From: Nemertoderma westbladi
Lineage: Eukaryota > Xenacoelomorpha > Nemertodermatida > Nemertodermatidae
Length of the DNA: 49,582 nucleotides
Reading direction: 5' to 3'
NCBI GenBank assembly: GCA_032718475.1
Contig: JAUCBJ010007394.1
Location: 1 to 49,582, forward strand
Positions within the stretch are counted from its first letter, which is position 1, and each line of letters begins with the position of its first letter. The notes below the pieces were generated by a model. That model searched no databases. It worked only from the letters and a program-made list of their open reading frames with translations, and was not told the origin of the DNA. Positions 1 to 10,585 of the stretch are shown here, piece after piece. The translations under genes and the position numbers were made by a program.

Positions 1-230
1 AAGGTTGGTGATTGGATGCAGTACTAGCGTCGGGGGACTAATAACGCCTCTAGCGGAATAAGCGGGAACTTGAGAAGTTACCATGGTTACGGATGAAATG
101 CTGACATCTGATTGGTTGAAATAATAACGACCACCGCAAAAGGATGAAATGGTGGCTTCTGATTGGTTGCAGTACCAGAAATGGATGGTAATGATGGGCT
201 ACGGGTGACCATGAAGCAGTGTCATAGTAT
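1..230. repeat. Short degenerate direct repeats at the left edge
   Basis: The motif CTGATTGGTTG recurs at about 108 and 159, with a looser match near position 8. The two better copies are preceded by GGATGAAATG at about 91 and 142, giving a degenerate unit of about 51 bp. No gene is visible. CGCCTCTAGCGG at 45-56 resembles the repeated motif near 45063. Confidence 0.4.
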
Positions 231-239
231 TGTATACTA

Positions 240-690
240 CTGACAGGCATCTGGCTGTTATCTTTGTTGACTTCTTCAAGGCCTTTGATTCAGTCTCTCG
301 CTCACGTATGTTCAGCATACTTTCATTATATGGGATTCCTGATGAAATTATTGCAGCAATCAGATCAGTATACGATGGTTCGACAACATTTGTGTCTACT
401 GTAGACGGTGACACAGAACCATTTGAAGTGTTATGGGGCGTCCTCCAAGGAGACACACTTGCACCATTCTTGTTCATAATTGTGGTTGACTATGTTTTAC
501 GCATGTCCCTTAGATCATCATAATGATGATGGTGTGATCGGATGATCTAGCAAATGTCATGGGTGACAGGGAGTTGTGGCGGCGCAATTTTTTCGATTAG
601 CTGGCACAGCATTCTTAAAACTGCAGCTGCAATGCAGCATGCCGATCCTAGTAGTAGTACTAGTAGTAGTTTCTGGATAGAGATGTGTGC
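240..690 (+). mobile_element. Internally deleted LINE (non-LTR retrotransposon) copy
   Basis: Positions 240-523 encode a reverse-transcriptase core nearly identical to the LINE at 42645-44370. The shared motifs are FVDFFKAFDSVSR (RT motif A region) and GVLQGDTLAPF. After about 535 the sequence jumps to the 3' end of the same element (GATGATCTAGCAAATGTCATG, the C-terminal coding and 3' UTR part) and ends in a TAG-rich tail at about 650-672. About 0.77 kb present in the longer copy is missing, including the FADD motif. The 5' end is truncated as well. This is a dead copy; its clade (RTE/RTEX-like or another) cannot be fixed by eye. Confidence 0.85.
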
Positions 691-799
691 GTGCATAGTA
701 CTAGACACAATGAATCAAACGTACAAACGCTTGATACATACAAACGCGGTGTAGTTTGTTCTTGTAACACTTTATAATAACAATTACTTTCTAAACAAG

Positions 800-829
<30 letters not shown>
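800..829. repeat. Poly-C tract, 30 bases
   Basis: Uninterrupted run of 30 C. Further C tracts occur at about 969-982 and 1397-1407. Length is likely to vary between individuals and between assemblies. Confidence 0.95.
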
Positions 830-830
<1 letters not shown>

Positions 831-2170
831 CCATTGTGAGGTGGTCCTGACCCCCGTCTACTGATCACTGAATGAAGGCAACATCTGGTCGGTTGCCTTT
901 TAGTTTGTGTTGGTTTCGCCTACCAGTAAAGATTTTACTTTAAACAATAAATTAAACATACAAGAATACCCCCCCCCCCCCCCACCCCCAACAGCATATT
1001 ATAATCCCAGTGATGTAAGAAGATAAAGTTAAGATACCGTAAATTCGGTAATTAAAAACAGTTTAATTTAAATTTCCGACATGACGCATGTTAATTAGAA
1101 TTACTATCGTAAAATATATTTTAATAGAAACTAATTATTACAGAAAATGTTCAAAAAAGATAATTGGATGCTATTTAGCTCTTTTCCTCATAACAGAAAG
1201 ACTTACTGCACAGTAACACGTTCGTGGGGCCTTCGCGCAGCACGAGGCCCACTTATGAGATACAAATTAAAATGGAGCGACTGTATCACAAAATCAGTAT
1301 TTAAGTTTAGAAATTAGTAAATTTAGAAATTTAACCACAATATCGCCAATCAATCAAGGAAAGGGGGACAGTACGTGTTCAGCCCTTTTAATCTGCCCCC
1401 CCCCCCCTCCTACCAACCAATAGATAACCGCGACATCTACCACCCTCAACGCAGTACTAACTACAGTCGATGCAGTAATGAATGATATTCAAATAATTTA
1501 TTTAATATACTGTTAATGCCTCTGAAAACTTAAACAATTAAAATACACAGAAATCCCATCAAAAAATAATAAGCCTAATATTTTGAGAAATAAACAATTT
1601 TGGATATAAGCCTTCTGCAGTGGTTATGTTATTGACTGACAATCATTAAATGAGATCTGTCTATTACCTGAGACGAAAGCAATAACACAATAATAGACTC
1701 TATAGTGTAATAGGAGGATAGGGAATGCAGGTTTCAATCTCGCTTAGGTCTAGCTGGCCATTCTCTCTACCTGCCGTGTGGTTAGTTACATACAACCCCC
1801 CCCCCCCCCCCCCCCCCCCCTCCACTCGCATTCCCAGAACAACTGAGACTGGCTGCTCTACACAGACATCCTTCCCTATCTTTGTACCAGCACCATCCAA
1901 CTTGCATGTTGACCAATAAATGAGCAGTATTTATTGTGCATAAAATTGTAGTGCCGTTTTAATTACTTTAGATCAATTAAAGACACAATTATTAAAGAAA
2001 ATCACTTGAACTAATTAAAACCTATAATGGAATGGGGTATGGGGATTACAGCTGTATAATTTTTAAGTATAACTATTTATAATCTTATACTATAAAATAA
2101 TTAATTTCCGTTAAAAGATAGGCTTGAAAATGCTGTTTTTACCGCAATTAATTAATTAACTAATTAACTG
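830..2170. other. AT-rich intergenic stretch without a recognisable gene
   Basis: No convincing coding region on either strand. It holds short poly-C tracts, AATTAATTAACT-type simple sequence at about 2150-2170, and at 1221-1243 a short reverse-complement match to the left part of the repeat family seen at 32234-32255. Confidence 0.5.
1796..1820. repeat. Poly-C tract, 25 bases
   Basis: Run of 25 C in the AT-rich left flank. Short open frames across it on both strands (proline or glycine runs) are products of the homopolymer, not genes. Confidence 0.95.
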
Positions 2171-2176
2171 ATTTTA

Positions 2177-2392
2177 TCTTAGCTTCTCGAAGGCCACACG
2201 CAAATTCAACTTGGAAAATTTCTAAACTTTTGCCAAAAAACATGTGTACCAAGTTTGGATAGATTTCATCGAGGATTGGCCGAGTTATTAACAGTTTAAA
2301 ATTGAACACGAACAAAAGAACGCAGATCAACAGGTTGATTAATGGTACCACTACGCTAAGGCTCGCGTACTTCGTGGCTCGCCCCACAAAGA
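2177..2392 (+). repeat. Unclassified interspersed repeat, copy 1 (ends CGCCCCAC)
   Basis: About 215 bp closely matches 32240-32444, the insert inside the 5' LTR of the gypsy element. Shared blocks include CACGCAAATTC, TGTACCAAGTTTGGATAG, GGATTGGCCGAGTTATTAAC and GGTACCACTACGCTAAGGCT, and both copies end in CGTGGCTCGCCCCAC. A hydrophobic 82-codon frame on the minus strand here (2408-2160) is interrupted in the second copy, so I treat it as chance. No terminal inverted repeats are visible. It could be a SINE, a LINE 3' end or a non-autonomous DNA element. Confidence 0.7.
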
Positions 2393-3580
2393 CGTGCTTT
2401 AATATCAAGTCAACACATACAGTGTATATCTGAATAATCTAGAAAATATAATAAATTCAAAATCGTTCAAAAATAACCTTAAGGGGGGGGGGGGTATACC
2501 AATTCTGGAAGGGGTTGAAAAAGCTTCATATTCACTATAAAAAGTTAACTTGATGGTAGAAAAACTATATATGGAGTAAAAGGCAATAAAATGGGCTTTC
2601 CATTTCTGTAGTCAAAATCTCAAAATACTCGTTTCTGATTGGCTGATGGCAAAAAAAGTCAATTTTCATTGGTTAGTCGTCTAAAACACTACTCCTCATT
2701 CAATCTTTGGTGGAATTTGCTGAAATTTGCTGAGAACATTCATGAGGTAAGTTGCCACAAAAATCTTATTTAGGGCACTTTTCGTAATTCAAAATTTAGA
2801 AAATTGACTCTTTTCATACATATGACTACATTTTTAGTTAAAAAATGAGAAAAAAGTCGAATTAAAAAATTCTGTCTAAGAATTCTATTCTTATTGAGTT
2901 TATGAGCAGAACAAAAAAAAACAGAATCAAAATCCATTGAGAAATGGCGGAGGAGTAGCATTAGTTTACATGCTGTGGCAAAATCTAATCTGTCTGTCAC
3001 AATGTCCGTCAATGTGTTAGTTTGTCCATCATCTTTTAGTAAAACACACGACATTAATACAATTTTCGCTATTGGTGATTTTGAGGTCGGTAATTTCATT
3101 TTCGATGTCAGTTCTAATTTTTGGTTAAATCTGGTCTATCTGTCTATCTGTCTGTCTGTCAGACAGACTTAGTAAAATTTACTTGGGAAATTAAATTACC
3201 GAATTAAATTACAGTAAATAGGAATAAAACAAAAGTGTCAGCGGGATAGGGTGACAGACAGACCGAGAGACAGATATAAAATCAACCATGACTTAGATCT
3301 CGCCAAGACGTTTTCAGATTTAAAATCCTCATAAAAATTCTGCTTTAGATGAAATAAAAATAATAAAATCCGAAATTTTGACCAAAATTAGTATACCCCC
3401 CTGTTAGGTTAATGTTCGGCAGCCCGGCACGAACCACTGACTGTAACTTAGGGAGATATAGAATCAAAACAAACGCATAATTTGTGGAAAAAAAAGCACA
3501 TTTTGGAGCCCACAAGTCCTTTTGGGTAATTTTCAATAACTTTCCAGCGTAGGGAAAGGAAATAGTTTCAAAATTGGTTT
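2393..3580. other. AT-rich intergenic stretch with a TCTG microsatellite
   Basis: No gene recognised. Contains a G tract near 2484-2493 and TCTG/TCTA repeats at about 3137-3163 that run directly into the complementary CAGACAGAC, so the segment can fold back. Small frames on both strands show no family signature. Confidence 0.5.
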
Positions 3581-6500
3581 ACAAGCTAACAATAACTTGT
3601 ACAAGCTAACAATAACTTGTACAAGCTAACAATAACTTGTACAAGCTAACAATAACTTGTACAAGCTAACAATAACTTGTACAAGCTAACAATAACTTGT
3701 ACAAGCTAACAATAACTTGTACAAGCTAACAGTAACTTGTACAAGCTAACAATAACTTGTACAAGCTAACAGTAACTTGTACAAGCTAACAGTAACTTGT
3801 ACAAGCTAACAATAACTTGTACAAGCTAACAATAACTTGTACAAGCTAACAATAACTTGTACAAGCTAACAGTAACTTGTACAAGCTAACAATAACTTGT
3901 ACAAGCTAACAGTAACTTGTACAAGCTAACAATAACTTGTACAAGCTAACAGTAACTTGTACAAGCTAACAATAACTTGTACAAGCTAACAATAACTTGT
4001 ACAAGCTAACAGTAACTTGTACAAGCTAACAATAACTTGTACAAGCTAACAGTAACTTGTACAAGCTAACAGTAACTTGTACAAGCTAACAATAACTTGT
4101 ACAAGCTAACAATAACTTGTACAAGCTAACAATAACTTGTACAAGCTAACAGTAACTTGTACAAGCTAACAATAACTTGTACAAGCTAACAGTAACTTGT
4201 ACAAGCTAACAATAACTTGTACAAGCTAACAGTAACTTGTACAAGCTAACAGTAACTTGTACAAGCTAACAATAACTTGAACAAGCTAACAGTAACTTGT
4301 ACAAGCTAACAATAACTTGTACAAGCTAACAGTAACTTGTACAAGCTAACAATAACTTGTACAAGCTAACAGTAACTTGTACAAGCTAACAGTAACTTGT
4401 ACAAGCTAACAATAACTTGAACAAGCTAACAATAACTTGTACAAGCTAACAATAACTTGTACAAGCTAACAATAACTTGTACAAGCTAACAGTAACTTGT
4501 ACAAGCTAACAATAACTTGTACAAGCTAAGAATAACTTGTACAAGCTAACAATAACTTGTACAAGCTAACAGTAACTTGTACAAGCTAACAATAACTTGT
4601 ACAAGCTAACAATAACTTGTACAAGATAACAATAACTTGTACAAGCTAACAATAACTTGTACAAGCTAACAATAACTTGTACAAGCTAACAATAACTTGT
4701 ACAAGCTAACAGTAACTTGTACAAGCTAACAGTAACTTGTACAAGCTAACAATAACTTGTACAAGCTAACAATAACTTGTACAAGCTAACAGTAACTTGT
4801 ACAAGCTAACAATAACTTGTACAAGCTAACAATAACTTGTACAAGCTAACAATAACTTGTACAAGCTAACAATAACTTGTACAAGCTAACAATAACTTGT
4901 ACAAGCTAACAATAACTTGTACAAGCTAACAATAACTTGTACAAGCTAACAATAATTTGTACAAGCTAACAGTAACTTGTACAAGCTAACAATAACTTGT
5001 ACAAGCTAACAATAACTTGTACAAGCTAACAATAACTTGTACAAGCTAACAATAACTTGTACAAGCTAACAGTAACTTGTACAAGCTAACAATAACTTGT
5101 ACAAGCTAACAGTAACTTGTACAAGCTAACAATAACTTGTACAAGCTAACAATAACTTGTACAAGCTAACAATAACTTGTACAAGCTAACAGTAACTTGT
5201 ACAAGCTAACAGTAACTTGTACAGGCTAACAGTAACTTGTACAAGCTAACAATAACTTGTACAAGCTAACAGTAACTTGTACAAGCTAACAATAACTTGT
5301 ACAAGCTAACAGTAACTTGTACAAGCTAACAGTAACTTGTACAAGCTAACAATAACTTGTACAAGCTAACAATAAATTGTACAAGCTAACAATAACTTGT
5401 ACAAGCTAACAATAACTTGTACAAGCTAACAATAACTTGTACAAGATAACAATAACTTGTACAAGCTAACAATAACTTGTACAAGCTAACAATAATTTGT
5501 ACAAGCTAACAGTAACTTGTACAAGCTAACAATAACTTGTACAAGCTAACAATAACTTGTACAAGCTAACAATAACGTGTACAAGCTAACAATAACTTGT
5601 ACAAGCTAACAATAACTTGTACAAGCTAACAGTAACTTGTACAAGCTAACAGTAACTTGTACAAGCTAACAATAACTTGTACAAGCTAACAATAACTTGT
5701 ACAAGCTAACAATAACTTGTACAAGCTAACAATAACTTGTACAAGCTAACAATAACTTGTACAAGCTAACAATAACTTGTACAAGCTAACAATAACTTGT
5801 ACAAGCTAACAATAACTTGTACAAGCTAACAGTAACTTGTACAAGCTAACAATAACTTGTACAAGCTAATAATAACTTGTACAAGCTAACAATAACTTGT
5901 ACAAGCTAACAATAACTTGTACAAGCTAACAATAACTTGTACAAGCTAACAATAACTTGTACAAGCATACAATAACTTGTACAAGCATACAATAACTTGT
6001 ACAAGCTAACAATAACTTGTACAAGCTAACAATTACTTGTACAAGCTAACAATAACTTGTACAAGCTAACAGTAACTTGTACAAGCTAAAAATAACTTAT
6101 ACAAGCTAACAATAACTTGTACAAGCTAACAGTAACTTGTACAAGCTAACAGTAACTTGTACAAGCTAACAATAACTTGTACAAGCTAACAATAACTTGT
6201 ACAAGCTAACAGTAACTTGTACAAGCTAACAGTAACTTGTACAAGCTAACAATAACTTGTACAAGCTAACAGTAACTTGTACAAGCTAACAATAACTTGT
6301 ACAAGCTAACAGTAACTTGTACAAGCTAACAGTAACTTGTACAAGCTAACAATAACTTGAACAAGCTAACAATAACTTGTACAAGCTAACAATAACTTGT
6401 ACAAGCTAACAATAACTTGTACAAGCTAACAGTAACTTGTACAAGCTAACAATAACTTGTACAAGCTAAGAATAACTTGTACAAGCTAACAATAACTTGT

Positions 6501-9089
6501 ACAAGCTAACAGTAACTTGTACAAGCTAACAATAACTTGTACAAGCTAACAATAACTTGTACAAGATAACAATAACTTGTACAAGCTAACAATAACTTGT
6601 ACAAGCTAACAATAACTTGTACAAGCTAACAATAACTTGTACAAGCTAACAGTAACTTGTACAAGCTAACAGTAACTTGTACAAGCTAACAATAACTTGT
6701 ACAAGCTAACAATAACTTGTACAAGCTAACAATAACTTGTACAAGCTAACAATAACTTGTACAAGCTAACAATAACTTGTACAAGCTAACAATAACTTGT
6801 ACAAGCTAACAATAACTTGTACAAGCTAACAATAACTTGTACAAGATAACAATAACTTGTACAAGCTAACAATAACTTGTACAAGCTAACAATAATTTGT
6901 ACAAGCTAACAGTAACTTGTACAAGCTAACAATAACTTGTACAAGCTAACAATAACTTGTACAAGCTAACAATAACTTGTACAAGCTAACAATAACTTGT
7001 ACAAGCTAACAGTAACTTGTACAAGCTAACAGTAACTTGTACAAGCTAACAATAACTTGTACAAGCTAACAATAACTTGTACAAGCTAACAATAACTTGT
7101 ACAAGCTAACAGTAACTTGTACAAGCTAACAGTAACTTGTACAGGCTAACAGTAACTTGTACAAGCTAACAATAACTTGTACAAGCTAACAGTAACTTGT
7201 ACAAGCTAACAATAACTTGTACAAGCTAACAGTAACTTGTACAAGCTAACAGTAACTTGTACAAGCTAACAATAACTTGTACAAGCTAACAATAACTTGT
7301 ACAAGCTAACAATAACTTGTACAAGCTAACAATAACTTGTACAAGCTAACAATAACTTGTACAAGATAACAATAACTTGTACAAGCTAACAATAACTTGT
7401 ACAAGCTAACAATAATTTGTACAAGCTAACAGTAACTTGTACAAGCTAACAATAACTTGTACAAGCTAACAATAACTTGTACAAGCTAACAATAACGTGT
7501 ACAAGCTAACAATAACTTGTACAAGCTAACAATAACTTGTACAAGCTAACAGTAACTTGTACAAGCTAACAGTAACTTGTACAAGCTAACAATAACTTGT
7601 ACAAGCTAACAATAACTTGTACAAGCTAACAATAACTTGTACAAGCTAACAATAACTTGTACAAGCTAACAATAACTTGTACAAGCTAACAATAACTTGT
7701 ACAAGCTAACAATAACTTGTACAAGCTAACAATAACTTGTACAAGCTAACAGTAACTTGTACAAGCTAACAATAACTTGTACAAGCTAATAATAACTTGT
7801 ACAAGCTAACGGTAACTTGTACAAGCTAACAATAACTTGTACAAGCTAACAATAACTTGTACAAGCTAACAATAACTTGTACAAGCATACAATAACTTGT
7901 ACAAGCATACAATAACTTGTACAAGCTAACAATAACTTGTACAAGCTAACAATTACTTGTACAAGCTAACAATAACTTGTACAAGCTAACAGTAACTTGT
8001 ACAAGCTAAAAATAACTTATACAAGCTAACAATAACTTGTACAAGCTAACAGTAACTTGTACAAGCTAACAGTAACTTGTACAAGCTAACAATAACTTGT
8101 ACAAGCTAACAGTAACTTGTACAAGCTAACAGTAACTTGTACAAGCTAACAGTAACTTGTACAAGCTAACAATAACTTGTACAAGCTAACAATAACTTGT
8201 ACAAGCTAACAATAACTTGTACAAGCTAACAATAACTTGTACAAGCTAACAATAACTTGTACAAGCTAACAATAACTTGTACAAGCTAACAGTAACTTGT
8301 ACAAGCTAACAATAACTTGTACAAGCTAACAATAACTTGTACAAGCTAACAATAACTTGTACAAGCTAACAATAACTTGTACAAGCTAACAATAACTTGT
8401 ACAAGCTAACAATAACTTGTACAAGCTAACAATAACTTGTACAAGCTAACAGTAACTTGTACAAGCTAACAATAACTTGTACAAGCTAACAGTAACTTGT
8501 ACAAGCTAACAATAACTTGTACAAGCTAACAATAACTTGTACAAGCTAACAATAACTTGTACAAGCTAACAATAACTTGTACAAGCTAACAATAACTTGT
8601 ACAAGCTAACAATAACTTGTACAAGCTAACAGTAACTTGTACAAGCTAACAATAACTTGTACAAGCTAACAATAACTTGTACAAGCTAACAATAACTTGT
8701 ACAAGCTAACAGTAACTTGTACAAGCTAACAGTAACTTGTACAAGCTAACAATAACTTGTACAAGCTAACAATAACTTGTACAAGCTAACAATAACTTGT
8801 ACAAGCTAACAATAACTTGTACAAGCTAACAATAACTTGTACAAGCAAACAATAACGTGTACAAGCTAACAGTAACTTGTACAAGCTAACAATAACTTGT
8901 ACAAGCTAACAGTAACTTGTACAAGCTAACAGTAACTTGTACAAGCTAACAATAACTTGTACAAGCTAACAATAACTTGTACAAGCTAACAATAACTTGT
9001 ACAAGCTAACAATAACTTGTACAAGCTAACAATAACTTGTACAAGCTAACAATAACGTGTACAAGCTAACAGTAACTTGTACAAGCTAA
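3581..9089. repeat. 20-bp minisatellite, about 275 copies
   Basis: Unit ACAAGCTAACAATAACTTGT, almost perfectly in phase for 5.5 kb. The commonest variant has G for A at the twelfth base (AGTAACTTGT). Each unit starts with ACAAG and ends with CTTGT, so every junction is the 10-bp perfect palindrome CTTGTACAAG and each unit can form a 5-bp stem with a 10-nt loop. Rare variants recur exactly 1920 bp apart: ACAGGC at 5221 and 7141, AACGTGT in units at 5561 and 7481, TAATAATAA at 5861 and 7781, the paired GCATAC units at 5961/5981 and 7881/7901, and the CTTAT unit at 6081 and 8001. This shows a higher-order duplication of 96 units. All frames are closed by TAA. Confidence 0.98.
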
Positions 9090-9216
9090 ATGCCCGTTTG
9101 GTGACTCTTTGTAACCTATATTTATTCCCGACATCCACTAGTGATGCACAATTTCCAGTAAAAAAATTCGACTAGCTAAAGTTGTTATTATTTTGGTTGT
9201 TATTGATTTGTTATGT

Positions 9217-9938
9217 TACTGAGTACTGAGTCGAGTCCTGAGTAGAGTACTGAGTCGAGTACTGAGTACTGAGTCGAGTACTGAGTCGAGTACTGAGTCG
9301 AGTACTGAGTCGAGTACTGAGTCGAGTACTGAGTCGAGTACTGAGTCGAGTACTGAGTACTGAGTCGAGTACTGAGTCGAGTACTGAGTACTGAGTCGAG
9401 TACTGAGTCGAGTACTGAGTACTGAGTCGAGGACTGAGTCGAGTACTGAGTACTGAGTCGAGTACTGAGTCGAGTACTGAGTACTGTGTCGAGTACTGAG
9501 TACTGAGTCGAGTACTGAGTACTGAGTCGAGTACTGAGTCGAGTACTGAGTCGAGTACTGAGTACTGAGTCGAGTAGTGAGTACTGAGTCGAGTACTGAG
9601 TACTGAGTCGAGTACTGAGTCGAGTACTGAGTCGAGTACTGAGTCGAGTACTGAGTACTGAGTACTGAGTCGAGTAGTGAGTACTGAGTCGAGTACTGAG
9701 TACTGAGTCGAGTACTGAGTACTGAGTCGAGTACTGAGTACTGAGTCGAGTACTGAGTACTGAGTCGAGTACTGAGTCGAGTACTGAGTACTGAGTCGAC
9801 TACTGATTTGAGTACTGAGTACTGAGTCGAGTACTGAGTACTGAGTCGAGTACTGAGTACTGAGTCGAGTACTGAGTACTGAGTCGAGTACTGAGTCGAG
9901 TACTGAGTACTGAGTCGAGTACTGAGTCGAGTACTGAG
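9217..9938. repeat. GTACTGA(GTCGA) mosaic minisatellite
   Basis: An irregular mixture of a 12-bp unit (GTACTGAGTCGA) and a 7-bp unit (GTACTGA). The complementary strand has no stop codon in any phase of the repeat, so a 248-codon open frame (9957-9211) arises automatically and encodes only YSTQYSVLDSVL-type repeats. I do not call it a gene. Confidence 0.97.
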
Positions 9939-10153
9939 GTATTAAACTAAACAACAATGTTGGGAGTCCAATATTCTCCGCTCAGATGACGACAATAAAC
10001 AGAATATTATAATGAAAGAAAATCCCGCAACTTTTTTCTATGAAGAACATTTAATGGAATCCGCCATAAACTTCCTTGGATATAAAATTATTGCAGCTAA
10101 AAAGAAGGAGGAGGAACGCACAAATCTTTACATGAAAAAAAAACCAAGTCTTA

Positions 10154-10279
10154 GGGGCCACCCATAAATTACGTCACGCTGGACAGGGGGGGGGGGGGGG
10201 GTCCGCAATATCGTGACGTCACATTATAAGTTTTAAAAAATGTATTTAAAAGACGTGACCGTCATTTATGGATGGCCCC
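10154..10279. mobile_element. 126-bp Harbinger-like MITE
   Basis: The ends are imperfect inverted repeats: GGGGCCACCCATAAATTACG on the left, GGGGCCATCCATAAATGACG as the reverse complement of the right (18 of 20 identical). The element is flanked by TTA on both sides (10151-10153 and 10280-10282). A TTA duplication and G-rich termini fit PIF/Harbinger elements; ISL2EU-type elements are an alternative. The interior holds a run of 16 G (10186-10201) and has no coding capacity. It lies just downstream of the EDC4 3' end. Confidence 0.75.
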
Positions 10280-10377
10280 TTAACATTAACACAAGATACA
10301 ATGAGACGTACGTAGTAGTTTACTAAAAGGTACGACACAAAGTTGTTCGTAGAAAAATATGATTTCCGATTGCGACG

Positions 10378-10383
10378 TTTATT
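10378..10383 (-). promoter_or_regulatory. Candidate polyadenylation signal for EDC4
   Basis: TTTATT on the plus strand reads AATAAA on the coding strand, about 180 nt after the EDC4 stop codon. It is the nearest canonical hexamer I see downstream of the gene. Confidence 0.5.
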
Positions 10384-10485
10384 CCACCTCCGTACGTCAA
10401 TTTCGACCGAACCGAGATAGATTTAGTGACTAATCAACCCGAGTCTACTTGTTCCCTCTAATAGTTCAAACCATTATCATCATTT

Positions 10486-10585
10486 CTACCTGTTCCTCTG
10501 GGTTCCCTCTCTACCTGTTCCTCTGAGTTCCATCTCTACCTGTTCCTCTGAGTTCCCTCTCTACCTGTTCCTCTGAGTTCCATCT
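10486..10585. repeat. Four 25-bp repeats spanning the EDC4 stop codon
   Basis: Four tandem copies of a 25-bp unit, CTACCTGTTCCTCTGAGTTCC plus three or four bases on the plus strand. On the coding strand each copy contains GGAACTCAGAGGAACAGGTAG. The first copy met by the ribosome supplies the last codons (GTQRNR) and the TAG stop; the other copies lie in the 3' UTR. Because 25 is not a multiple of three, copy number cannot extend the frame in steps. Confidence 0.9.

Noticed and set aside
2177-2392. tRNA-derived SINE reading of the CGCCCCAC repeat (reverse strand TTAGCGTAGTGGT looks like an A box)
   Set aside because: No acceptable B box at the right distance in either copy.
2160-2408. Hydrophobic 82-codon frame
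   Set aside because: It lies in an interspersed repeat, and the second copy (32240-32444) has stops in the same frame.
3581-9089. CRISPR-like regular repeats
   Set aside because: The units are directly adjacent, with no unique spacers and no cas genes, in an animal genome. It is a minisatellite.
9211-9957. 248-codon minus-strand frame
   Set aside because: It is produced automatically by a repeat that has no stop codon on that strand; no other coding evidence.
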